Positions 1 through 11,106 of a DNA stretch of 64,000 nt are shown in pieces. A program made the position numbers and the translations under genes. Under the pieces are notes generated by a model. That model was not told where the DNA came from and made no database searches. It saw only the letters and a program-made list of their open reading frames with translations. Position 1 is the stretch's first letter. Every line of letters starts with the position of its first letter. The stretch lies in the NCBI GenBank assembly GCA_037039925.1, contig JAXRKP010000265.1, forward strand, positions 230,001 to 294,000. The letters are read 5' to 3'. This DNA is from Doris montereyensis. Lineage: Eukaryota > Mollusca > Gastropoda > Nudibranchia > Dorididae.

Positions 1-94
1 CCTGAACTTGGTGTTGAAACCTTCGGCCGGCCACTTCGTGGTCTGGCGCTCGCAGAACCACTAGCTTGGTTACGTTTCCGTAGAGCTCGGACAT
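1..94 (-). CDS. Unidentified protein, N-terminal exon, cut by window edge
   Basis: On the minus strand an ATG at 94 in a favourable AAAATGTCC context opens a frame that stays open to base 1. It encodes about 31 residues beginning MSELYGNVTKLVVLRAPDHE. The peptide has a mixed, globular-looking composition, unlike the low-complexity translations nearby, and the DNA is locally richer in G+C and CpG than the flanking sequence. The upstream minus-strand side (95-180) is AT-rich and would be the 5' UTR. I do not recognise the family. The rest of the gene would lie to the left of this window. The call rests on start context and composition only, so a chance frame is possible. Confidence 0.42.
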   Translation of the reverse strand, partial: MSELYGNVTKLVVLRAPDHEVAGRRFQHQVQ

Positions 95-1650
95 TTTTCC
101 TTTGAAGATTGAGTGCCTAGTCACTGTTGATACTTTGGTGTTGGCTTGATTTTTCTTACTTTCATTCGATCGAGGTATTGCTAATGAATTACAAACAGCT
201 ACGTGTGATGTGGCTTTAGATAGTCCTTCAGACATAAAAAAGCAAAAATCACCACGTGATACTTAGGACGAACACATTTCTGATTTTACATATGAAATCT
301 GCGAGCATAAAAGATAAAGCTCCTATTTTTCCAGGTGCGTGAATTCAGCACTATTTTTAACCATGTAAACTGGGATTTTTCTACTATGTACGTTATTACA
401 AATATGATAACTATCATCATCAAATTATAATTGAGATGATTTATGTGTACATGCTGCCACAACTCTAAACAACTATACCAAGGACGTTAAAGACCAGTAT
501 AAAGGAAGACCATGCCTCATTCTCTGTCTCCTGATGCTTCACTGTGTCTCTTTATTCATATGTCTTGCCCTCTCAACAGTTCTTCTTCCTATTCTTATAG
601 GGAGGCATTCCTGATTTTTATCCTAAAACTTTAACTTACAGGTGCTATAGCACGATTATTGATGTCCCCACATGAAAGGTATTCATATTTTACTACAAAA
701 CCGCGGAAGAATACGTTTGCCTTGGATAGGATCGGAAGTTTGGATGTTTGCGTCCTGGACCCCACACATAATAATTTATATTACAGGTACATAACTATTT
801 GAAGGGTGGCTAACCCTTACGGCGAAGCTCCTTTTGGCGTGCTCTATTGCGGCTCCACCACAGCTGGATTTTTTTCCCAATGCGGGCACTTGGTAAGACC
901 CGTGATCAACTAACGCATGCGCAAAGGCTGTATCATCTAAGCTTAGTGTTGCTGCTCTCGGCAACTATGATGAAGCTAACAAGAAGGGTCATAAAAGGAC
1001 TGTTGATGGAAGATTCTGGAACTGAATTTCGCTGAAAATGTCTCGTGACCGGTGCTATGTAAATAATTTTGTGTTATTTTAAAGCAGTTTCTGTGATACG
1101 TGCAATTTTCCAGGGTAGGAAAGGGCTTCGGAATTTCTAAACCACGGTAAGCAGTTTTCAGAATAAACAGTATCAGTATCTATCTGGCTTCCTTTCGTCA
1201 CCGGACGACTCCATCTTGCTTCAAATCCCGCTCTCTGATTGCTCAGGCTATATTGTATTATTGTGATTCGGTGAACTACGCGTAGTTTTGGAATTGTTGA
1301 TATCTGTTTTGCTGTGTAGGAAAATGAACATGCATCAACTTTGGTGTGAGTATCTTTTTGTCGTGTAGAAGCTGCCGTAAAAGAGGTCACTGAAGATCTG
1401 TCCGCCATGTTTGGAAGTTCACAATCATCACAATGTCGGCTGTGTTTGTCCAAAAGGCGACCTCCATCGGATTGCATAGAATATACCTCTATCAGTCCTT
1501 CAAGAATACCATATTATTTTAGATTGCACTGGCTACGCCAAATGTGCTTTGCAACCAAACGCAACCTAGGCCGAAATGGGGATATGAAATTTGGAATCAA
1601 GAGCAATGATCTTCAAGAGCGAAGGCATCAGCAATCGCACACTAGTCTGG
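95..1650. other. Intergenic, no gene recognised
   Basis: Frames on both strands are short and their peptides look random. An ATG at 1432 starts a 29-residue frame, but nothing else supports a gene. I see no repeat with a partner elsewhere in the window. Confidence 0.5.
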
Positions 1651-2240
1651 CCTTACCGAATGCATTACTATCTGGACAGCTATCTAGATCTAGTCTATCC
1701 ATATCTTTTTTAGTCCCATTCAGATACACTATACACTGTGAGGTTATTATGTTGAGTCATCTTCTATTGTGTATTAGATCTATATCTAGATGAGGTGATG
1801 AAACGTGTGGGAAATAGAGCTAGGTTTAGAAATCTAGATCTACATCAATGTGGTTTTAGAGCTAGACTCTAGATCTAGAGGTATACATGCCTATTTTTAA
1901 AAAAATCTTTTTGTGTAAGTCCGGTCGGTCCCATCATAGTTTTGCGTCCTCTTGTCATACAGAGTGGCTCCTTGGACCTTGGATAGATCTAGATTTACCA
2001 TGTTTTTAAAATTGCATTTGTTGTACAACTAGTGAGGAATTTACTTAGATTTTAGATCTAATGCTGACAATGTATTACAGGTCACAGTTCAGGAGGACAT
2101 TTTATAAAAAACAATTCCAACACTATAAAAGACTTGTGCTCCCATTTGTTTATATTTTGTCTGGATTCTAGATCTAGAAATCTAGTATTATGGAAGTGAA
2201 TATTCAGTGGCCGGCCAGATAGAACCCCCCGCGGCCACGT
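1651..2240. repeat. Cluster of TCTAGATC / AGATCTAGATCT palindromes
   Basis: The octamer TCTAGATC and its overlapping forms occur many times here, for example near 1686, 1772, 1832, 1870, 1985 and 2168. The same motif recurs at 4608-5232, 16330, 22960, 50700 and 63420. It behaves like a genome-wide dispersed short palindrome, not a bounded element. Confidence 0.6.
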
Positions 2241-2241
2241 T

Positions 2242-3315
2242 AACCCTTGTAACGCTATGACACGGTAAATGCCAATTTGTTACAGCATTCCGTTCACCAC
2301 TACGCCCAGGATATACAATTTGCCTGCTACCAGCCTCTCAGTGCGATGCTCGGGAAGGAAGAACAGGTCGAGGAGGCCTGAATATTCCCCTTTTTGTTAT
2401 CCTCTTACTGTCTTACGTTCATCCTTTTTTAATCCTCTTTTAAAATAATGCTCTCTGATTGGTTAACCATTTAGTAAACAGCAAAAATGGATGCATTCAG
2501 ACTCATTAGTTTCGTCCAAAACACCTTCGTTTGAGTCTATTTCTAAAGGGGTGTGTCCATCCTTAACTTTGCCTTGGACAATTGGTAGTAACATGCTTAT
2601 AGCTGTACTATGCATGAAGAAGGCTTGTTATACAACTTTTATTTATTGGTCACCCCTATTGTAAAATTGAATGATCCTACTACATTCTAGGACAAGTCCA
2701 TATCGCCAGAGGGTGTAAATGTGAGCTGGTCAGTTTTGAGAGTGTGATTGAGCTGATAGTGTTAATTGCTACAGGGTAAGGATGTAGCAATTAACACCAC
2801 GTTAATTGCTACAGAGTGGATTGGTAGCTCTTCTGCGTTTGGAGAATATATACAGAGTGGATCGCGAGCTCTTCCGCTTCCGTGAGCATGCTTCGCTTTC
2901 TCGAGCAAAAGTTTTCCAGCCAGATCTATCGACACCGCTACTTCCAGCCAGATCTATACTGCTACCTGTGCTCTTCCGTGAACATGACTTGCTTTCTCGA
3001 GCAAATGTTTTCCAGCTATGCAGAATTCGGGGAGGCTTTCAATCTGTTCAAAGATGAAAATTTTGTTGCCTTCAGGAAGAAATCAGAAAGAAGTGAAAAA
3101 GCCAACGAGAAATCAAAGGCTAAAATTCCATCTTGCTTTGTCTACAGCAGAGTGGAGTTCACATGCACACATTACGGCCAGCCAAAATGTCGCGGCAATG
3201 GAATCAAGTATACATGTGATATATCCTCACTCTGTAGCAATTAGTGTGGTGTTAATTGCTACATTCTCACTGTAGCAATTACCGCTACCTAATAACAATG
3301 TGTGTTTGCACAGAT
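2242..3315 (+). repeat. Dispersed repeat A, copy 1 (interrupted)
   Basis: This copy shares long matches with 27507-27822, including TCTAAAGGGGTGTGTCCAT, GGACAAGTCCAT, GGTGTAAATGTGAGCTGGTC and ATGTGTGTTTGCACAG. It carries about 230 bp extra near 2310-2540 that the other copy lacks. It is also split at 2758 by a separate insertion that ends near 3291. Confidence 0.75.
2759..3291. mobile_element. MITE-like element nested in repeat A
   Basis: Copy 2 of repeat A reads straight through the site (GTGATA-ATAAGAATGTG). Here about 530 bp is inserted between GATA and ATAACAATGTG. The insert has inverted subterminal repeats: TTAATTGCTACAG at the left end and CTGTAGCAATTA at the right, each motif occurring more than once. 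Inside is a second duplication about 98 bp apart, built on TTTCTCGAGCAAA and TTTTCCAGC. No convincing transposase is encoded, so a non-autonomous DNA transposon is likely. Confidence 0.65.
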
Positions 3316-3850
3316 GCATAATTGGTCTTGTTGTCTCCTACTTAATTGAAAGGAATGAAATCATCCTAGTTTGGCATGGCTTGGATGAGACCAGATGGTG
3401 GCCATGCAACCGATTTAGTAGATTGATAGTGGCCTGGTCAGAAGTCACACTTCTCTGTTAACTCGTAAAACTTAGTGGGCAGCCTCACGCGGCGGTGACT
3501 GTCAACGAACGCTTTTCTAATATTAAATTATCTACCAACCATAAAGTCGTTTCACGATCTTTGTCACACCCACCCAACCACCTTTCCTCAAGGTTTGGTT
3601 CCTCCAGAAAAGTTGAATCAAGATGGGGGGGCGGGGCTTTCCTCTGAATAAATGTCTTCAGATAAAATAGATCTAAATCTACAGTAATACTCAATATAAT
3701 TCTTATCTCATAGTTGGCATGAAACTACCTCGTCACTTTTTTGTTGTTGCATTCACTCCGGGTCAAACGGGACAGGACATCATGGGCGTTTAGCACACAA
3801 AATTGTCTGCCCTTGTTGCAGAGACAGATAGGTTCACCATCTTTTGCGTA

Positions 3851-4257
3851 GATTATTGTGATAGTTTTTTACCTTCGTTGAGTAATATGACATCGCAAAA
3901 TATAGACAGTGAATACTCCATGTCATTATTCATAAACAATAATGCTTTTACAAAAGCAGTGTAACTGCTAATACCATTTTTACCATTGTAATGTAAAATA
4001 ATAATGATTATTATGATAATAAGAGAAGGAACAGGATACCACCGGTAATGGTAATATAAAAAATAGAAAGAATAAAGAAGTATTATAGAATATTCTATTT
4101 GTTCCTATTTTATAACATATTGACTGTTGCTTAACTCATTAGTGTGCAGATTCCCCCGACTGGAGACAGCTGACGTAGATTCAATTTCCTGCTATCAAAA
4201 TGAATTGTCCGCTATGCCATCTTACTCAACGAAGATAAAAAAAATATCACAATAATC
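3851..4257. mobile_element. MITE with ~47-bp terminal inverted repeats
   Basis: The left arm (3851-3896) begins GATTATTGTGATA and continues through CTTCGTTGAGTAA. The reverse complement of 4210-4257 begins the same way and matches with few differences. The interior of about 310 bp is AT-rich and non-coding. I could not define a target-site duplication. Confidence 0.7.
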
Positions 4258-4607
4258 ACAGGTTAGCGCGGCAGCCTCGTCAGCGGGGAGAGGAAACTAT
4301 CAATGCCACAGCGGAAGTTTCGCACACAGCGGAACGAGATTATTGACTGATATGGTGGTCAGTCGGCATGTTATCCGTGCGAGGGTTAAGAATCGATGTC
4401 CTGGTGCAGGGATGTAAATGGCAAATGAAAAAAAGTCTCTGAAATGTGAAACTTTAAGAAACGGAACACCTACTGTTCTGTATTTAATCTCACACTTACA
4501 ATAACAGTACCATGTAATGCCATCTTTCTCAACCTTCCTGGTATAACTAGAAAGGAATTCATCATTACAATCTTACATTGATAGCCAGAGTTGGTTCTTT
4601 GACATAG

Positions 4608-5232
4608 AACTTAAATCTAGATCTATCACATCTACTGATGAATCCCCATCATTAAACTTAAACTTTTGACAGGTCATCCTCAATTTGTTAAATTGTCTAG
4701 ATTTATATTCTGGAGCTAGCTTACCTTTAACCTAGATCTAGGGTTAGTTGTTTTGAAGATTTGCTTGTCATTTTAAGTTATAGCAAAATTCTAAATCAAT
4801 TCTGATTCTATTAACTAGGCTACCAAGTAGATCTAGAAATTTAGCCCTAGCTCTACTAAAGTTATTGAAGAAAATGGGTGCGACAAATTTTAGACCCTAG
4901 CGATAGTACTAGTAATCTAAATCTAGTCTCATAGTTTTTAGGGCCTCTAGATAACAATTAGACATCTCAACGTACGCGTTTATTTACCAAATTTCTCTAT
5001 CCGACTAGAATCTAGATCTCAAATTCTCTGAACGCCGCACAAGAAATAATTTTTATCTGTTAACAAGTTAGATCTATTTATACGCTGATATACTAACCCA
5101 AGCTATGTCCTAGGGAAACCTGCGTCCTAGATCTAGTGCTGTCAAGCCGTCATAATAAAAATCTAGATTTTACAGATCTAGAATTCAGGTCACTTCACTC
5201 AAGCACACCGATCTTAATCTTGTCTAGCTCTA
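4608..5232. repeat. Second TCTAGATC palindrome cluster
   Basis: More than ten copies of TCTAGATC, AGATCTAG or close variants occur in about 620 bp, as in 1651-2240. No coding potential is seen. Confidence 0.55.
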
Positions 5233-5240
5233 GATCAGGT

Positions 5241-8100
5241 TATTAAATAACATCAACCCACAAATAGGATTATAACAAATCGTAAAGTAACGCAATAGGA
5301 AATTTAAAATGACTTTACTTCGATTTTCCTGGAATGAAAGAATGAAAAATTGACGATCGCAGGTCACATTCACAACTGAACCGTATAACTGCAGATTTAC
5401 CTCAAAATCCTTTGCGCGAAAGGCTATTACCACCACAAATGCATTAGTAGAATTCAAATTTTAAAAAATCTGAAAGGAAGTAAAGAATGTTTTATGTAGT
5501 AGAGTTTCAATGAACAGCATTTATCTTTATTTCTAAAGGAACCATTTTCATTCTGACATCTAAATAAAATGATGGAACTATAATACTAATACTAACACTA
5601 GAGGAAATGTCCAACCGCCTTTCGCTAACCCCATGACCGAGTCCAATGTGCATAGGTAACACATTCCCATGATGAAAGAAACAGGTCCCCCGGTTTATTG
5701 CTTTCCACAAGTGTGTATCGCCCCAGCTGTGGCAACGCGCTCTCCTCAGCTACATGCTTCCCGTGCTTTTGAAAACTCCCTCCTACGCTATGTCTATCAC
5801 TAGTATCACCCTTTGTTCTCCTTTACAATGACATGAGTGACCATCGTTTTGCATTCTTGGCTGTTCCCTTCCTACAGTTCAATAGTAATCCACCTCCTCC
5901 CAAACAGCCCCCACCCCTTACGCAATCCAGTAGTTTTTTTCACATCTTTCCCCCACTTCTGGGTGTAAGTCTCCCTCCTTAGTCCTTTCTATACAGTAGG
6001 AAGATACTCTTGTTAGTTTCTAATGTCTATACACTTCAAATAGCCGCCTTTCCTCTTGTCCAGACACCACATGTCATCATGACCATGTGAAATGGACCTG
6101 TTTGAGAGATCAAAGTCCCTTTATTGCTGGTTGCTGAACTCAGAGATGAAAGTTTCAATTTTCCCTTGTACTTTCAATACTCTAATCTCTTCATTCTTAT
6201 GTGAAAAAGAGGTGGAGATATATTTTGACGTTTGACAGTATAATCAACAACACAATGCTCCCCCTGGTCAACCCTGAACATGGTTTCTTTTCTGTTGACT
6301 GAAGGTCACGCCTCCATTCAGGCAGACTATAGGTGTGCAATGGGACTGGCCACTGATATCTTTTATTTATATCAATCAATATTTCTTGCTTGTGAGTGGA
6401 GGTTTTTACTAAAGTAATTGACATCTGTCTAGAAGTTGCGTCAGTCATACGAAGACAATGTGGCTGGGGAAATTGTTCGTATATCATGTTTTATATTGGG
6501 ACACTTGTTCTTTTGTTTCATTGTGTCTACGATTGGTATTGTGTTCATTTAGTGTTATTTTGAAAGTTCAGCTTTAGAAATGTTATTTAAGCTGTAATGG
6601 ACATGAAATTAAAAATCTTTTACCTCCTCTCTCCTCACATGACTGACAAAGTCATCTGTTTCCTGGTTAGGTTTGGTTTCATTTAGCATCTTCATAACCA
6701 TGTTTTATTTTACTTTCTTTCAGCTGATGTCCAAAGATCTTTCAACTTGCCTTGCTGTATAAATTCATTCAACGCATGTCTTGTTCAAGGTACTTTTGTG
6801 TTTTCTTTCTTCACCCAAAATGAAAATTTATTGTGCGTTTGTTTAGTAAAATTAGATCTCGATCTCAAGTTGATTTAGATCTTGGCCTAAATAGGAAACA
6901 TAGATGATCTAGATATATATATTCATTAGGTCTACTTAACCGTCTATCACAGTGACATAGAATGTGAACAAGGTTGGTGGCACATCGAGGTCAGCTTTAT
7001 TAGGAAACACACACAATTGTTGAACAACTTTGCCAAAATGTGATAAATGAAAGATATTTAGTTGTAAAAATGAGCACATAAAGCACAATATGTGTAATCT
7101 TCAGCCTGATTAAAAAAACTTTTGCCGGATTCACAGCAAATTCCTGGTTCAGTTTCATTGCATTAGTGCATGTTTACAATGCATACTCAAATCAAGATAA
7201 AACTTATTCTTGGACACTTTAGTTAATTGATTAGAGGAGATTTTTGTTTTCAATCAAATATGTGACCTCACAAAACATAAAATTAAACACTTTTATCGAT
7301 GGTGCTTGTAAAAACCTCGTTTTGTGAGTGAAAACAGAATCGAGATTCTAATTGTACCCCAATCTAAATATCGGCCAGCGACTTATGGCTGATTGTCATG
7401 TGCCGCCACATATTTTACAGACATATTTGTTTCATTTTATGACATTTAGATATAGATTGACTTCGTTATACCACTATTACCGCATTTGTAATGGACCTGA
7501 AATTCAATATCTTTTTCCTCCTTTTCCCTCACATAACTTCTGAAATCATCTGCTTATTGCCTGTTTCTGTGTAAAGTCATCTTATTTCATGACCTAAGGA
7601 AGGTTTGTTAATTGGGTATTGGAAGTGATTTCAATATTTTCCCTCTATTTTAACTCATTAGTGAGTAGATCCAGTAGGTACCACAAACCATTTTTTCCAT
7701 TACCAGATATCTTGAATACAATATTATAGTGACAGGACTCAGTAAAACCATGGATAACAAACTTTATTTCATCAAAATCGACTAACGAATAACGAAGATA
7801 TCAATTTTTAAAGTTTATTTGGGCTATAGAAAAAATGCATTTTCGGCCAATTTTGTGGTAAGCTTAATACAAATTAAACAATATAAAACAAGAAAAAATG
7901 ACATACGCCATCTCTCTAGTAGGTTATATTCATAAATCAAAAGGAAAATGTACTGGTACAAAAGTATGATGTTGCAATGTTTGGAAAAATAACCCTGGTC
8001 AGAATGCCACATTTACGAGCTCGTAAAAATGTTCACAAAGGAAAGAAAGAAAGTTACAATTAACGTAATCACGTTACAAATGTCTGGAGACAATGCTTAA
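5241..8100. other. Intergenic or 5' UTR intron, no coding gene
   Basis: Nothing coding is recognised. A block at about 6591-6680 (starting GTAATGGACATGAAATT) recurs diverged at about 7487-7575 (GTAATGGACCTGAAATT), so the stretch contains one internal direct duplication. The candidate exon at 6724-6789 is listed separately. Confidence 0.5.
6724..6789 (+). other. Candidate non-coding exon (possible TNRC6 5' UTR)
   Basis: A pyrimidine-rich TTTCTTTCAG acceptor precedes a 66-nt segment that ends CAAG and is followed by GTACTTTTG. The segment has stop codons and no useful start, so only an untranslated exon would fit. Its link to TNRC6 is inferred from position and strand. Confidence 0.22.
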
Positions 8101-8227
8101 TTTTTTCCACAGTGATATATAACTAAAAAAATGTTGTACTTATGGTATGACAATGAAGGTTCCAAAGCCTGCTTTTTTAAAAAAAATGGCTAGCTTAGGA
8201 AATTGGAGACTAAAACTTGAATAAAAA

Positions 8228-8720
8228 CGTAACTAGTAAAGCTATCAAATCGTATCATACATCAAATTAAAGAAAAATCTGAGCTCTATTGAGTGAGATT
8301 AATAAAATGAGCATATTTCTATATATAAAAAAGTCAGGGTATGAACAACGTTGATCATGGATACAAATTAGTTGTCGAAATTACAAATCCAGAGTACGTA
8401 AATGTCAGTAACTTAAGAACCATAAGGCTATCAATTCATATTATATATCAAATTAAAGGCAAATCTTAGCTCTATTGAGTGAAATGAATACAATGAGCAT
8501 ATTTTTTCAACAGTATTAAGTCAGGGCTGAAAAAAACATTTAGTCATGGATAAAAATTGATGCAGAAATGACTAATTCCGAGTACGTAAACGTCAATAAC
8601 TTTACAACCATAAGGGCTATCAAGTCATAATATACGTCAAATTAAAGAGCTCTATTGAGTAATACAATGAACACATTTCTTTAACAAAATTCAGCCAAGG
8701 CAGGAAAACATTTAGCCATA
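8228..8720. repeat. Tandem satellite, ~187-bp unit, about 2.6 copies
   Basis: The block CAAATTAAAG...AGCTCTATTGAGT recurs at about 8265, 8450 and 8637. Each copy is followed by a related AATGA(G/A)CA(T/C)ATTT block and then, in the first two, a match to GAGTACGTAAA(T/C)GTCA. Copies differ by substitutions and small deletions, so this is an old short satellite array. Confidence 0.75.
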
Positions 8721-9034
8721 AATTTCAATACAAACATTAGAACCACTTAGTGAGGAATGAATACGGTAGACACTCTTTGACTCTGAAACTTTCTAAAGCC
8801 ACAAGAAATTCAATAGAGACAAAAGCAATATCAGGAACAACATACAATTTGGGATCACTTAAAAGAATTATCCTTGAAAGATGAAGGTCCCGGATAGCTG
8901 CTAGCACAGGGAAAAAGTCCACACATTCATCCAGAAAAGCACACAAAAATTTTCCGTGGATGGGAAATTCTCAACTGCCTTGACAACACTTTAAATGGGA
9001 TGAGTAAGTTGTCCCTTGGATACATTATCTGAGC

Positions 9035-9200
9035 TTAGCCAATTTGTTGAACCACGAGTTCATCTAGAAGGATTGAAAAAAGGAGAAAATTAGTCCAATA
9101 TTTAAGCAGTCATCAGATGAGCTAATGTGTCAATATAAGATATACATTAAGTCATAAAAATGGGGGAAAGGGGCAGTGGAAATGTGCTGATGTAATGACC

Positions 9201-9241
<41 letters not shown>

Positions 9242-9490
9242 TGACATTTTTTTGTGATGACGGCTAGTGTCAGATTAACAGCAATTTGACATATAAAATA
9301 TATAAAAAAAAAGAGATTTGTTTGATGACGGCTAGTTCAGATTAACAGCAATTTGATAAAATATAAAAGAAAGTAAAATTATATACTGTAAGATTTGTTA
9401 AAAGTTCTTATCCTACTTATTATGATAAAATATAAAGTAAGAGAAAATTATATACTGTAGGCCTATTATTATAAATAGGGCTTTCCACAT

Positions 9491-9524
<34 letters not shown>

Positions 9525-10113
9525 CTATTATGTGTATATATATTATATATACATATCTATATATCCTCAATAAAAATTTTTTTACCTGCCAATAGGGTTG
9601 ACCTTTCTGTATTTTTAGAATATTTATAGACTGAACAATGGTGTTTTAATATAATGCTTCTTACATCTTCATAAGTAGCACTTCCTCTGTTTGAAGTAGG
9701 TCTAACTGTGGTAGGTGTATGTTATATTATTATGTTGGATTGAAGGCAAAGCTGGCCATCTCCCTTTTCCTGTTGCAAGGAAATGAGCCCTCAGTGAATC
9801 GTAGAAGTCTTCACCTGTAAACAACAGAAATAATAAAGGCAATTTAGAATTCAGCAATTAAAAGAAAATTAAATAAAACACGTTTAGACTAGACGTATTC
9901 TCCCAATAAGTAATTCCCCGAAGAATGCGAAAGAGAGGCTGTTCCACCCACCACATAAAAATAGTTGAAAGTAGATCTAGATTTCTCTCTTGAACTAGAC
10001 CTGCAGGAAACTTACGAAAAACGGAATCGAAGCCAATTCAAATAAAATAGCTTTTAAATGAGAAAAGATGTACACTTACGTAAGTGAATAGGCTCAGGAG
10101 ATCTGTCAGCCAT
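9035..10113 (-). CDS. Small three-exon gene, ~97-residue protein of unknown family
   Basis: Minus-strand exon 1 (10113 to 10080) starts ACCATGG, encodes MADRSPEPIHL and ends at a GTAAGT donor. Exon 2 (9814 to 9586) follows a TTTACAG acceptor and continues in frame with REDFYDSLRAHFLATGKGRW. It ends at a GTAAAA donor. Exon 3 (9063 to 9035) follows CCTTCTAG, gives DELVVQQIG and then stops. All three junction phases agree. One net one-base change near 9715 must be assumed in exon 2. Without it the frame stops at TAG 9714-9712, giving a 48-residue product. After it the reading (ATYEDVRSIILKHHCSVY and beyond) again looks like protein. I do not recognise the family. It lies divergent to and upstream of TNRC6. 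Confidence 0.5.
9204..9540. repeat. TA microsatellites and small duplication in intron 2 and 3' of the minus-strand gene
   Basis: Pure TA runs lie at about 9205-9239 and 9499-9522. Between them GATGACGGCTAG plus CAGATTAACAGCAATTTGA is duplicated about 67 bp apart (9256 and 9323). AAAATTATATACTGTA also occurs twice. Confidence 0.7.
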
Positions 10114-10802
10114 GGTGAAATGGACTGCTGACTCATCTTAGATAAAAGTAAATCCAAAGGCGGACAAAGAAGCCGCTATGTCGCATTTTCACCACAAAGA
10201 GAAAAATGAATGCTCTTTCATATGGTGTCTCACAATCCAGAAAAAGTGACGATTTTTTCTATTGTCTTTATAACTCGTATCCCACATGCTTCTACTGTCA
10301 CATATCTTGTGTTGTGTGGTATCGTTTGAAAGCTCAAAATATTCGACTACGTTTTTTTTTTTTAAACGTCGGCCGAGATATTCGCATTTTTATCGGAGAA
10401 GGTAGTAGCTCGTGGTACGGCCCGGCTATCGAATTACGTATCACATATATCTTTTCAAATCTTTTTTTTGGGTGGTCATTTTTAAAGTAAACCAGTGATT
10501 AAACTATATGATTAATTAAAACCAGGAAGAAAAACGAACACGTACATATAATTTTTGCTTTATTAATATGATAAGCAACAGAGTAGGAGTCATTTGAAAA
10601 GTACCAAAATTTAGTGATTCTCGGCGCTCACAATATTTTCTGCCACTCAGTAGCATAGAGTTTGGGGTACCTAGATTCAGCGACAAGAAGACCCTGACCT
10701 AGAGTCAACTTGCTCGAAACCAGATCGCTGTGATGTGTACATTTTCTAAGCTTCCTACGTAGAGATTTGACGCAGGGCGATTGATGTGATGTTAAATAAT
10801 GG
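10114..10802. other. Probable 5' UTR/promoter side of the small minus-strand gene
   Basis: The bases just above 10113 (to about 10200) form an AT-moderate leader with an AGCGGC/GTCCGCC patch. Farther right there is no recognisable gene. A 94-residue + strand frame at 10206-10490 has no family resemblance and overlaps a poly-T run. Confidence 0.3.
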
Positions 10803-11106
10803 TAGTATAGTAGCAAAATGCGATCAGTGACGGGTTTTCAGGGAAAGTGACGCTATTTTATTAGGATCATGACTTTAAGCGTCAGAAAGAGTCTTAAACG
10901 ATCGAATGAGTTTTCCAGAAATAAGAGCAGTTGAAGTAACAAAACTAGGTTTTGACCAGCCAATCTGATCGTTGAAAGAGGTGTTACCCACAGCCAACTT
11001 TAGTCGGTTTGAACAATGGAAAACAGTTAACGGACGGTTGAGTTTAGCAGGCTAAACGCATCTGGCATTCTAGTGTTTTGGCCGGGTTAAACCGTAATGG
11101 GTTAAC
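10803..11106 (+). repeat. Dispersed repeat B, copy 1
   Basis: Shares GCGATCA-GAC, TAGGATCATGAC, TAGCGTCA, CAATCTGATCGTTGA and GGCTAAAC blocks, in the same order, with 21789-22067. The copies are diverged and carry small indels. No coding capacity is seen and the element class is unknown. Confidence 0.7.

Noticed and set aside
8737..8946. 69-residue minus-strand frame considered as a further exon of the small gene
   Set aside because: A clean in-frame stop at 9035 ends that gene first, and no good splice site leads into this frame.
10206..10490. 94-residue + strand frame upstream of TNRC6
   Set aside because: It overlaps a T run, has no domain-like pattern and no splice partner in phase with TNRC6.
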